A DNA stretch of 64,000 nucleotides from the NCBI GenBank assembly GCA_023091735.1, contig JALKBU010000106.1:19769-83768 (forward strand), written 5' to 3'. The notes under the pieces were generated by a model. It was given only the letters and a program-made list of their open reading frames with translations. It searched no databases and was not told where the DNA came from. This document shows positions 23,507 to 34,635 of this stretch, one piece after another. Both the position numbers and the translations under genes were made by a program. The stretch comes from Trichomonas tenax (Eukaryota; Parabasalia; Trichomonadida; Trichomonadidae). Numbering within the stretch: position 1 is the stretch's first letter; each line of letters starts with the position of its first letter.

Positions 23507-26342
23507 TTATTTTTTATTATTTTTTTCGGTTTATGAGATATATGCTACACTTGTTATTATATCACCACAGCATAGCGGGACCTCGCTGCCGTAAGATAAA
23601 AACAATAATCTAAATTGTTATCTATATAAAGGTGTTCTCACTCTTTTGTCTCATCAGCTTGACTTGAGATTTTAAATATAGATATATATGATATAGTTGA
23701 ATAATGTGACAGAGTATCATCGAACCAGTAACATCGCTCACTATCACACATTCGAAATATCTTGAAATTTATGATAAATGTTTTATTTTTCTTTTTTTCG
23801 ACATGTTAACTATAAATTAGATATAAAATCATATATAGAGCACAACCACAAACAAAACAACTCTAAATTGTTTTTGTGACATTCCTATATTAATTTTTGA
23901 CACACATTGAGGTATACGTTATATGCTAGTTGACCCTGATGAGTTTCATATCTAGAAGGGATCCATTATATGGAACTGCCCTTTCATAACAAAAATGATC
24001 AAAATTACATCAACCACGAGATAACAACGCCATCTCACCTTTCAAGTCAAGTTATTCTATTTAAACATTCATTGTATCATTCATCATCAACTGCATATCG
24101 TTGCTATTATATTTTTATCATTCAAAAATTGCAAATTATGCAAAATGTTATATGTATCTCGAAAATTTAAGTTATGTTCGACACCATAGTTACACCAATA
24201 AATCCAATTGGGCTCATCATGTTACATTTCTCTCCCTTAGTTGATCTGATGAGCCATTTTTTTATAAAAACAGATGAAATAAAACATTGATTGAAACATT
24301 GTATACCCTATATGTACATATTTTCCTAATGAAAGTCGATAACTCCAAAAATAAATTATTTTGAAATTATCTTGATGAAGTTTTTATTATCAGCTACTAT
24401 AACCATACACAATAGTTACACTTGTTGTACTTTGTTTAAATGTATCTGCTTCATTGAGGCTCAACGCACTTTTCTTCTCCAGAGCCCATTTTTTGGAAAA
24501 ATTATTAGTGAGAACACCTTTTCTATAAAATATATATAGAAAATATTTGACTTTTTTTGGAATTTTCCATTAAATCATATATATTATTTCCATATTTTTA
24601 ATAAAAACGTAGTTTTAATCTAGTAAATTTTGAGATACTGGAATCTAGAATTATTTTTCAATTATAGTAACACGTTAGATATCCATTATGTGTGCTGAAT
24701 CCGAATATCGCAATTATTTTTTCCTGAAGCGTGTCTCACTAATGTCTCTCGACAAAATAATTTATGAAAAAATTCTTTCCTCTCAATTTTTCAAAAAGTT
24801 ATCAAAATCAATTGTGCGGTCTAATTTTTTCATAACCTATGGACTTTTTAAACTTCAATAAGTTCTAGGTAAGCGGCTGAGCCGTTTTTAGCTTCGCTCA
24901 ATTCTCAAAACGGCGCAAAAAAAGAAAAGGAAAAAGTGTAATTGTTTCTTTACTTACGCTCCTTTTGAGAATAAGGTTCCCCATTTCTTTCATTTTCCTT
25001 ATAGGTTACTTGAACTTTCAAAAATCAGCAAAATTCAACTTTAGATATTTCGTATCTATCATCCATTTTGATATCTGTGTTTGATTTCGGAGCTCAGTCG
25101 CTGCAATTTTATATCTTTTAAATATATTTACACCTTCACCTCATTTATTTCTTTAAATTACTTTAGAGACTCATCAGGCATGATATATATTCGCATATGT
25201 CATTACATAGTACTTCACATTTACAATACACATGTAGATCTTGCCGATAACCTTATTTATATATCGAATTCACAATTTTCGACTTTACTTAGCTCTCCTC
25301 TCCTAGCTTAGTTTTGCATTACATGCCATACATCATACTACTCTAACCATTCATTAAAACTCATTAAATTTTGAGACTGATATCTCATGGTATTAGATTT
25401 TCGCGGCAAAGTTCGGCATTATATACACATACATGAGCATACTGATATATCGAACTCTCACTCCAAATTATTTTTTTTGGTTTACATAACAATTTGACAT
25501 GACAAATTTTTACATGACATATCATAACGTTTATTTGTTAAAAAGCACACAACATCAAAAAGAAGTGTTTTAACTCTCAAATTTGGTTTTTAGTGACCAA
25601 AATTGGCAAAATTAGCATTACCATTATGTAAATGTTATAATAAACCATATTTTAAAAAGCGGATAAGGTTAAAAGTCACGTTTTTTCACAATTTATTTGA
25701 CATTGTTTACATTAATAAAATAGTATATATGCTGCTGATTATTTTTCCATCGTTTTTATTTTTGAATACTTTATTTCTATTAATCAATAATTTCAACAAT
25801 TTCATTGGGAGGCTATGAGTATAAGTTGGTGTATCACATTAAAAACATGTAATATGTGCATACATCTATGTATATTGTCGTCTCCGCAATGATTTCATAT
25901 ATTTATAAATTAAGATACTGAACAATTATTCAATTAGGAGCTTGTATTGTTTGTAATATGTTACTATGTTGTTGGAATGTGATATATTTATAATAAATAT
26001 TGCTATTTACTCAATAATAAGCTGATATCAAATTGATAATGAAAAATATGAAACGATATTATATATGTTTAACATTACAACTATGTATGGCATCACATAA
26101 GAGTTATATTTGCTCATACATGTTTGATCTGGTTCTGACCCCCAGAGTTGATACACTCATCAAAATGCATGTCAAATCTTGACGAAAATCATTTCAAAAC
26201 CGATAAATATATTTTCAAAAAGCAGCCTATGAAGAGGTTAAAGTATAAGATCACAGAAACGATCAGAAAAAGAAGAATTTCCTGTATGAAAACAGAGAGG
26301 GGCCTCATATTTTATGGGGATACTCTATAGACTATAGGGATG
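23507..26342. other. Gene desert
   Basis: About 2.8 kb of AT-rich sequence without a convincing gene. The small frames here lack ATG-plus-initiator context or have non-coding composition. A GC-richer patch at 24870-24970 can form a short hairpin (GCCGTTTT near 24888 against AAAACGGC near 24907), and 25482-25525 has TTACATGAC-type copies of the dispersed promoter motif, but no gene follows closely. Confidence 0.45.
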
Positions 26343-26459
26343 CTATGTTTTAGAGGATTCGTCGAAATACGAATCTTGGTGTTCGAAAGATTTTGTGAAT
26401 CTAAGTGATGGTTTTTCCCCAATGGAGGCCTCGAGCACCAGAGCTCCACAGTTAGAATT
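26343..26459 (-). pseudogene. Short coding-like relic
   Basis: A 38-codon stretch between two stops on the minus strand has a protein-like composition (LEASIGEKPSLRFTKSFEHQ) and lies in DNA that is richer in GC than the surrounding desert. There is no ATG and no initiator. It looks like a leftover of an eroded gene; no family recognised. Confidence 0.2.
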
Positions 26460-27105
26460 CTAAAAGATGTGTGTTGTGGCGTTATGTTCCCATATGTTTG
26501 TTTGGCTTAAATATTGAGAATCTTGGATTTTTATTAGACTTTGATATTTTCCAAGAAATAATTTTTTGTCTTTTAGTTAAAATAGCATACGGTATTTGTC
26601 TGCAATGTGTATAAAGCAGAGGCATCACAGCCTTTAATCTATTTCCATCCTGAGATCATCTTTTAAACGATTCCAATAGATTTCCATAGCTTCTATTATC
26701 AAACAAATATTCTGTAGATTTGCTATCGATAAAACCTGAAATTGAGCCACAAATTCTAAATATATTTTGCTCCAATTTTATTTATGAGGAATTGATGAGA
26801 AATAACTTGGATTATGCATATAACGACTGAATCATTATGATTTACCTTAAAAAAAACGATACTATGCACTACCTTCTGAAAACAGTTTACAAATGAATTC
26901 AAAATTGTAATTAATTAAAAATTGTTGAATAATTTGATCATATTATGGATAAATACGTTGCGTAAAAAATTGAATCATAGTTTGGGCGAAACAAAATTTT
27001 ATGTTTTTTTTGAAGATAACTATGAATGGGAAATCTAAATATTGCGTTTTGAGAAAATTGAGAAGTTAATCATAAAATATTTTATTTTTATTTTCATAAA
27101 TTTTT
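26460..27105. other. Intergenic, nothing seen except promoter of next gene
   Basis: AT-rich sequence without gene. A TTTTCATAAATTTTT initiator-like stretch at 27091-27105 leads into the ATG of the small coiled-coil gene. Confidence 0.45.
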
Positions 27106-27420
27106 ATGATTTCAGACAAAGAAACAGTGAAAAAATCAACAAAAACCGTTGAGGAAACCATTTCCAGGATCCAAAGCGAATTGAATCAACTCGCGAAGCA
27201 GTTCACAGAAGAAGATATCCAAATTGATCAAATTTCAATTTGCGCGGATAACCTAAACACGATATTGGACGAAGCTCTTCACGAGGCCGACAACAATGAT
27301 GACAAAGAAAAACTCTATACACTCAAATCTGAGATAAATACAAATGTTCAATCTTTTCTCTCCGCTTATGAGCAAATTCTCGGCGAAGGAAACGAAGAAA
27401 TCATAGAATATGAGGAATAA
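27106..27420 (+). CDS. Small acidic coiled-coil protein, frame continues past TAA
   Basis: A 104-residue, highly charged helical protein with heptad-like spacing through about residues 5-95, ending in a run of acidic residues. No family recognised; size and build resemble small coiled-coil subunits of larger complexes. The ATG stands 11 bases after a TCATAA initiator. After the TAA at 27418-27420 the same frame stays open and protein-like for 31 more codons to a TGA at 27514-27516 (YSEITDGNEEPIISRIEIED...), so the ancestral protein was probably about 136 residues and the TAA is a nonsense change, possibly from CAA or GAA. Confidence 0.6.
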   Translation: MISDKETVKKSTKTVEETISRIQSELNQLAKQFTEEDIQIDQISICADNLNTILDEALHEADNNDDKEKLYTLKSEINTNVQSFLSAYEQILGEGNEEIIEYEE

Positions 27421-27516
27421 TATTCAGAAATAACTGATGGAAACGAAGAGCCAATTATTAGTCGTATTGAAATTGAAGACAGGATTAATGTACTCGTCAG
27501 ATCATGCCAAAAGTGA

Positions 27517-28846
27517 CCGAATAAACAGATAATCCATTACCATATAAGCAACGCGTTGGTTAAGTCAACGATCGTGTTTTCATTCATTTTATTCAAAATG
27601 CTAATGTCAATTATCACATTAATCGCGAGATAATTTGGGACAACAGAGACCAATCGCTCGGATATTAAAATAGATTTTATTATCACAGTGAGCGATATCA
27701 CTTAATCGTATCTTCATCAATCAGTGATTCAAGGGAAACGCAGTGGATAATAACAAAGAGTCCGACCCACAGATGACGTATATGAAAGCTTTTCATCATT
27801 TTCCTGTAATTTGACTGGTCATAATTTTGCTTACAATTACTTTCGGGTCATATGTGAAAGAAACTTAATGAGTGTGTCATAAATCATATTTATAGCTTGC
27901 ATGCAAACTTCCGTGACTAAATATTCATTTTTATTATATTGAAAAATTTCAATATATATCGTAGAGTGATAAATAAGTCATAAACATATAACCAAAAATA
28001 ATGTCTATTTGTTCGTCAAATCATTTTGGCTGTTGTCTAATATCTGATATCGAAACAAATTTTATCGTTTCTTTGTGGGACGTGGAAACACGAACATTTG
28101 TTAAACGAAACTCTAAAATGAACACACCATATCGGGTTTTGCGATTAAAGCCAAAATGTTATCTGAAAATGTTTTTTAACCGTTATAAATCATTTTGTTG
28201 ACTTAATATAAGATTGCTGAGATTGTGGGAATCATCTTTTCAAAGTATAACCTGCTTAAAAATGGAAATATAACTTTTGAAATTTTTCAATAATGGAAAC
28301 AATACATAGACAACTTCCGTTATTTCATAAAATCCCATGAGCTATATATTGGATAATATTTGATATATCATAATGGTCTATTTAGCAAGCTGTAAGATTC
28401 TAAGGAAGATTTTAGTTATATTAGCACTGAAATATTTGATATTATTATAAATATAATATAATAATATAATCAATCTGATAATATGATTCTTCAATTATCA
28501 GCATGCAGCTTTAATATGAATAGCATATATCAAGTCTATGATAATGACCTATTAAAATCAAAATATATTAATCGAATTTTTAATCTTGAGTAATTTTTGA
28601 ATTAATCATATTAAAGAACAATAAATTAGATATTGTTATTGAATTATAATCTGTGTACAAAGTAATAATACATAAATCATCAAAATGATGAAATTCTGAG
28701 CTATTACAACAAAAAGACTTGAATTTGAGTAAATTTTTGTCACAAATCAACAATACACTATATTTGACTATATAAGTTTTCATAAGATCAAAATGACTTT
28801 TAAGGTTCTCCTTTGAAATTACTCTGATCGTCACTTTTTACTCAAA
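27517..28846. other. AT-rich intergenic DNA
   Basis: About 1.3 kb without a supportable gene. A 66-codon frame at 28001 has an ATG but closes early and has no recognisable features. At 28831 a TCACTTTTTACTCAAA element precedes the next ATG. Confidence 0.45.
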
Positions 28847-30431
28847 ATGGATGTTTTTGAATCGAAAAACTTTCGTGAAACAGTAGTTGCAGAAACAGGT
28901 GTCTATGTTAGTAACTGCTTTTTTGGCCATCACAAGAGTTGCATCAGATGGCGGCATAATTTCAGTATTGGCAAAATCATCAATTAATAGTTTGCCAATT
29001 ACAATTTATAAGACTAGCTTCCAGGAAATTAAAACATATGACACTCCAACCGCACATGCTTTTCATGGTAGTTGCATTGATGGAGTTATAAATCAGTTTA
29101 ATATCACAAATTGCTTATTCCAAACTATATATTCAACTTCTTCTTGCTTGTACAACATAGCGAACCGACCTTCGGTTCTTTTAATCTATCTAGCGCTCAA
29201 AATTTTGCGGGTGAATATTTATCACTCAAATTCATGTTCAAGTTTATGATAGTAACTTCACTTCAAATTCCATTAACGCTGTTGGTTACGAAGAACTGAG
29301 CAGCGCCAATTATACAAGGACCCAATTTCAATTTAGTTGTAATATAATGGGCCTTAATAAGGTTGAATCGTGCCTTTTCTCGGATTGTTATATTAGCCAT
29401 TTCTATGCCGACGAAATTTATAACAGTTATTTCGAAAATTGCCAAATAATGAAGGTAGATTCCTTTAATTTAATTGTTCAAAATTCATACTCTAACTATA
29501 ACACAACATCAATACCAAATGTATCATATACTACAAATTATAAGCTTTATGATTTTCGCATTCCTGAAGATTATCTCCCTCTACCCAAAGATTCATATAA
29601 AATATCAGGGGAGCATGTTCAATATCCAATTGAATTACTTCAATTATATGGAGATATTCGTATTAAAGATTGCACATTTTCTTTTATCGCTACTCAAAGA
29701 AAAGAAAGCTCTGCAATTCAAGTTTCTGATCTTATTTATTTGATCTCAAACGTTGCCACTTTTATAATGTAATCACCATTTCTGTTGCATGCGCCATTTC
29801 TATTATATGTGCACAAGAGAATGAAGCAAAGTCTATTGTAGAAAACATCTGCTTTGAAAATTGCTTATCAATAGCTCATTTAAATAGATTTATGATACGT
29901 GTGTCTGAATTCAATGCATCAGAGGTATCCAGTATTATTGAACATAATGGTCGCTTATTATCTAATATTAATGCGTATAGTATGGACCAACTTGTTTCAA
30001 CAGCAATCAATTTCACTAAGATTGTTACAACATTTTCTGTTATAGAGGTTCAGCAAAACATACTATTTTACCGAGATTCGATTGCTTTCAAATATTATAA
30101 TATTATAATTTCAGTAGAATGTTTCGGAAGTACACCGATCATGGAATCCAGTAATTTTATCAATGTAGATGCCAAAGATCTTGCATTGAGAAATATACGC
30201 GCCATAGTTTTTCGAGAGTGCACATTTATTAAGTGTAGTAATTTCTCTATTGTAAATTTATCATACAAAGTTTTTATTGATTACTCGACATCAGATATTA
30301 TAAAGATCCAATCTGTTCATTTGTGCAACCCTCCGAAAAAGGCCTTAAAATCATCACAAATTCTTTTAATTGCATTTAGATGTGTTGCTTTTCTATCTAT
30401 AATAATTGTTGTTGTATGTCTGAAAGGATAG
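28847..30431 (+). pseudogene. Decayed beta-helix type membrane surface protein
   Basis: The ATG at 28847 follows a TCACTTTTTACTCAAA initiator. The first 26 codons (MDVFESKNFRETVVAETGVY) lead into SNCFF, then the frame must shift by one base near 28910 to continue as AITRVASDGGIISVLA. Further breaks occur near 29140-29300 and 29760. Across the pieces one sees the repeated pattern of beta-helix turns with NCxF and DCTF, and near the end a single hydrophobic helix (about 30345-30420, LLIAFRCVAFLSIIIVVVCL) close to the stop. It looks like a type I or tail-anchored trichomonad surface protein related to the Pmp/beta-helix group. Several lesions make it a pseudogene. Confidence 0.65.
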
Positions 30432-30513
30432 AGCTGGAAAAAGGTACATAGCAAATATTTGTCGAGACTTAATCTTGAACGTTCTATTGATGCTGATTTT
30501 GGATAAAAATAAT

Positions 30514-32401
30514 TTAAAAATATTTTACATCTTCCAAATCAAAACCATGTAAAAATATCTCTCGCTTCTTGTATTCATTTTTGAGAAACTCTTTGTCATC
30601 AATCCAAGAAATAATATTTTCATCAGTAGTTTCATCAACTTTGTGGGCAACATTGGAATCAATATGTTGGATTTCTTCACCTTTGATATGAATTTTTGTA
30701 TTCTTTCTTCTCGAATTCTTTTTCTTCTTAGAATGACTGCCGAATCTGCCATCATCACCTTTTCTTGCATATACAGAGTGCTTCTTAGATGCCAACGAAA
30801 TCACACATTTTCTTCTCGACTCTCATTAAGAAAAGTACATAAAGCTGATTAAATGATATGTCAAGGTCAGAAAACTTTTAACAGCAATCTCTTGGAATTA
30901 TGTCTCCACATCTTTCTCTATCAAATACTTTCAATCCGAGTGAATTATTAATTTCTTTTTTGAGATACTTTTGGTATTTATTTTCGAAGCATGATTGATT
31001 TGTACTCATCTTGTTCAATAGAACGTATTCCTCATTGCTGATTTTTGTGTTTCTTGAAAGCTGAATATTTTTATAATAGTTATTGGACTTTGTTGTAATT
31101 ATGTAACAGTTTCCGATTGGCTGTAATACACCTTCCTTGAAAGTCATAAGTAAGGATTCCTTAACATATTTTGGAATATCGCAGAACACTTTCTGTTGAT
31201 GTAGCGTTCTCTGTTGAGGCAATGCTTTCTTTTGAATCATTGTTCTTGCTTCTTTATGTGTTTCTGCTATAAGTTTGCTGTTCTGTCTCACCTTGATGAT
31301 GCAGCGAAGAGCATTCATGTCAATTTGATCTGAGAGTGTCTCAATCACAGTTGGAAGAACATCATCTTCAGCACATTTCAATTCTCTGATCTTGTGTGCG
31401 AATTCATTCCTCTTCTCTGGTGTGAATTCAAGCAAATAAACCTTTTGGCTTTTTGCAGGAAGAGGGTGGAAGAAATCATTGAGTTCTGGACTTACCCACA
31501 TCTCCCCTTTGACGCATTTCTTATATGTTTCAAGTTATTTCTTTGTAATGAACTTATTTGTTCCCAAAAATCCAATAATATTTCTCTCTAATTCTTTCGT
31601 GGAATTGTTCATGATTTTCTTAACGATATCGTTCCTAAACTTATCACTTTGCGATAGAATGACATAACATGGCTGATTTGTGATCGAAATATCTCCGTTA
31701 TAGCAATATTATAAGAATTCCTTGTCACTCATCGTGGCAATGTTATTTGTCTTCAGCCTTTTTGGGTTGTTGTATAATTTCCAGACAACAATTTCATTTT
31801 GGACAAATTTGATTTTTCTTTTATCACCTGAACGATTGGCACCAATTATGATGACTGAATCATCTTCAGAATCAGAGGAGTCACTTGGAATAACAATAAT
31901 TTCTGGTTTCATCATTGAATTAAGGTTTGATTTATTATTAACATTGTTCTCTGGTTTGTTCATATTGTTGTTAACTTGCACACTGCATGTTGGAGTGGAT
32001 TTCGATGTTTTTAAATATGTAACACTGTTTTCTTTAAGTTGTTTTGAAAACACTTCTTTTTTAACCTTGTTATGGGATTTCTGTGGTTGCATCATTGGAA
32101 GGTACTCACTTCTTATTAAATCAATGTCTGTTTCATCCTTGATCTTGCACATCCAATGAGAATTACAATCTTCTCTGCTTATTATTTGATTTTCATTTAC
32201 TCTATATATTCCTTTGCATCGAAGATTCATAGATTTCATTGGGATATCATACCTATGCTGTATTATTATCATGATGTGCTTTAATTTGTGTCCATCAGCT
32301 GCAAAAATATCGAAATCAGCAAATTTCTCATCGTTAAAGTGCATGCGTAAAGTACTTCCATCGCGTGGATGGGATAGAATGGCACTATCACAGGGACTCA
32401 T
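30514..32401 (-). pseudogene. Decayed gene with ubiquitin-like and SIM-like features
   Basis: Three consecutive blocks on the minus strand lie in one and the same frame, separated only by TAA codons at 31709-31711, 31535-31537 and 30878-30880; a frameshift near 30805-30835 then leads into the last block ending at 30514. The ATG at 32401 follows a TTTCAGTAATCAA stretch. Residues about 20-75 show a ubiquitin-like pattern (FDIFAADGHKLKHIMIII, then DIPMKSMNLRCKG). Around residue 165 there is PEIIVIPSDSSDSEDD, which fits a SUMO-interacting motif with an acidic/serine flank. The C-terminal block is basic (SHSKKKKNSRRKN). The whole would be about 620 residues. I do not recognise the family; a SUMO-linked role is inference only. 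Confidence 0.5.
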
Positions 32402-33429
32402 TTGATTACTGAAATTCTATTAAAACTTCTAAAATTGATTTCTACCAAATTTTTCTTCTGACGTGGTCAAGAAATTTTAATGATATTTCGATTACCTTCC
32501 ACTTCAACACCCCTTTATCATTGAGAATTCTTGACAATTTCAACAAGTGTTAATATACAGCCTAATATTTAAAATATAGCTTCCACAAGCCCTATGCTTT
32601 CAAAATAAAAGCACCTTTCTTCCTAATTTAATATTATTTTTCTTAATCAAAATTAGAAGTGTTATGGCTTGTGCTAGTTATCAACCATCATAAAAATCGA
32701 TTAATAGTATAACAAAAAAGCTACAAATGTTTTCATGATATTTGTTATTATTTCCAAAACATTATCTTGCTGTAAGTTCGAATAAATCACGATTTGAATT
32801 AGACTTAACGAGATGTAGGATAACATTGATTAAAATGAAGTATGATTCGCATGATATAAGTTGATGAAGAAATTGTCATTGTGTATCAAACCCCAACATA
32901 AAGAGTTCAGCTAAATTCACAAAAATATAGATATTGAACACATTTATGTCATCTTATGTAAAAGATATTAATCAGAAATATGTAAATGATGTATAATTAT
33001 GTGGTATGGTCGGCTTAAGAACAATCACATGTAAACGGAGCTATATCTGAATTTACAAGCGAAAATCAAGCTTCAATATTGAGAGATAATCTCATGTATT
33101 TTGTCTGGCCTTCGTATATTAGTATAACAGAATGAATGCAAGGAGGATTTCTTTCCAAAAAAACTCACATATCATAAAAATGAATATTACCGGTGAGTTT
33201 ATTTAATTTTCCCAAATTCCATTAAAAATGAAAACAATAAGCTAAAATATAACAAAATGGAAAAAGAAAATTTAAAAGTTCATAAAATTAACCTTATCAT
33301 GTAAACTTCACAACATTAACCTTAGACGATATAAATTGAGAGTGACATCGTTTGAATCATCCAATGAAAAGTTATTTTTAGAATTAAAAATCCGAATCAA
33401 CAGAATATTTCCATGTTTTATGATTTTAT
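32402..33429. other. Divergent intergenic spacer
   Basis: About 1 kb between the divergent decayed gene and the phosphatase gene. AT-rich; no tRNA, repeat or ORF seen. Confidence 0.45.
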
Positions 33430-34515
33430 ATGCATGAAAATACAAAATTCAAAAAGATGTTGTCCAAAGATCGCGTATGGGAGATCAGAGAAAAGCTTTC
33501 GCAGTGCACGACGTCCTATGCGGAATGTATTCCTTCAATGGACAATGTTAAGGCTCTCTGTGATATGTTTAAGGCCATATTAATGAATGAAAAAACTTTA
33601 ATTGAGGGTTTAACTGGCGAATACATAGTTGTTGGCGATTTACACGGCAACTTTCAGGATTTGGACTATATAATTATGAAATATGGAGAACCTTCGAGTA
33701 TTGTTCAATATTTATTTTTAGGAGATTACGTTGATCGCGGCTATAACTCAATAGAAACGATTCTATACCTGATGTGCCTCAAAATATTGTATCCAGAGTA
33801 CGTTGTTTTAATCAGAGGAAATCATGAGTTTTATAATACTTGCAATACATATGGATTTTATGATGAATGCATGGACAAATTGGGAATTGTAGATGGTGTG
33901 TTCGTTTTTAACCATGTAAATGCAACATTTCCGTTTCTTCCTTTAGCAGCAATATTGCCGAACAGAATTTTCGCTGTTCACGGCGGAATATCGTCCAAAG
34001 TTAACTCGCTCGACGATATACGGAAGATAGACAGGTTTAATCTTATTAGAGATTCATCGAATTTAGTTGCTTCAGATTTACTTTGGGGAGATCCGCGAAA
34101 CTTGCCAGAGGGAGTTCTTACGCAGCCATCGGAGAGAGGCCTTGGCGAGAACTATTCAGCGAGAAAGACACAGGAATTTTTAGAAGCGAATCAATTAACA
34201 GCAATGATTCGTGCTCATGAGGCGTGCCAGGATGGATATGCAAATTCATTGATCGACGACAATGGAAATGTACTCTGTTGGACTGTTTTCTCAGCGGCAA
34301 ATTATTGCAATATGAATAATCCAGCAGCAATTGCCCATATCGATGCAGAAGGAAAAGTTTCGTTTGATAAATTCGACGCATCAGCTACCGGAGTTAAAGA
34401 CGAAGATGAAAATGAAAATAATTTCAATGAAGTTGTTTTAGAGCAGTTATTAGGACCCAGACCATCACACATCGACTTCTTCATGGATCCTAACAGTGCT
34501 TATTTGTTATTATAA
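33430..34515 (+). CDS. PP1-like serine/threonine protein phosphatase
   Basis: A 361-residue PPP-family metallophosphatase that removes phosphate from Ser/Thr. The core motifs are complete: GDLHG (about residue 69), GDYVDRG (98), RGNHE (130), and FAVHGG (182), giving all metal ligands. SAANYC near residue 290 is the conserved C-terminal beta12-13 region. PP1 normally has GDIHG and about 300-330 residues; this form has GDLHG and a C-terminal extension with an acidic stretch (KDEDENENNF), so it is a divergent PP1/PPP member, of which trichomonads have many. A second ATG at 33460 (MLSKDR) has a TTCAAAAAG initiator-like context and could be the true start. Confidence 0.92.
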   Translation: MHENTKFKKMLSKDRVWEIREKLSQCTTSYAECIPSMDNVKALCDMFKAILMNEKTLIEGLTGEYIVVGDLHGNFQDLDYIIMKYGEPSSIVQYLFLGDYVDRGYNSIETILYLMCLKILYPEYVVLIRGNHEFYNTCNTYGFYDECMDKLGIVDGVFVFNHVNATFPFLPLAAILPNRIFAVHGGISSKVNSLDDIRKIDRFNLIRDSSNLVASDLLWGDPRNLPEGVLTQPSERGLGENYSARKTQEFLEANQLTAMIRAHEACQDGYANSLIDDNGNVLCWTVFSAANYCNMNNPAAIAHIDAEGKVSFDKFDASATGVKDEDENENNFNEVVLEQLLGPRPSHIDFFMDPNSAYLLL

Positions 34516-34635
34516 ACTATCAATTTTTTGTTTATTACAATTATATTACCTATGAACTATGTATGGCCATTCTATTGTGTTTAATAGCTTACACTCCAAA
34601 TATTTTTGGATGTAGACAAAAGGGACATTTTCACA

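Noticed and set aside
24850..24995. GC-richer patch considered as a snRNA or other structured RNA
   Set aside because: Only one short hairpin; no U6, U2, 5S, SRP or RNase P signature recognised.
30525..30770. 81-codon second frame inside the decayed ubiquitin-like gene
   Set aside because: Overlaps the block with better, Lys-rich coding continuity in the other frame and lacks its own promoter.
34606..34635. TTG-initiated extension of the ankyrin protein
   Set aside because: The region contains the TTTTCACA initiator directly before the ATG at 34636, so it is upstream DNA.
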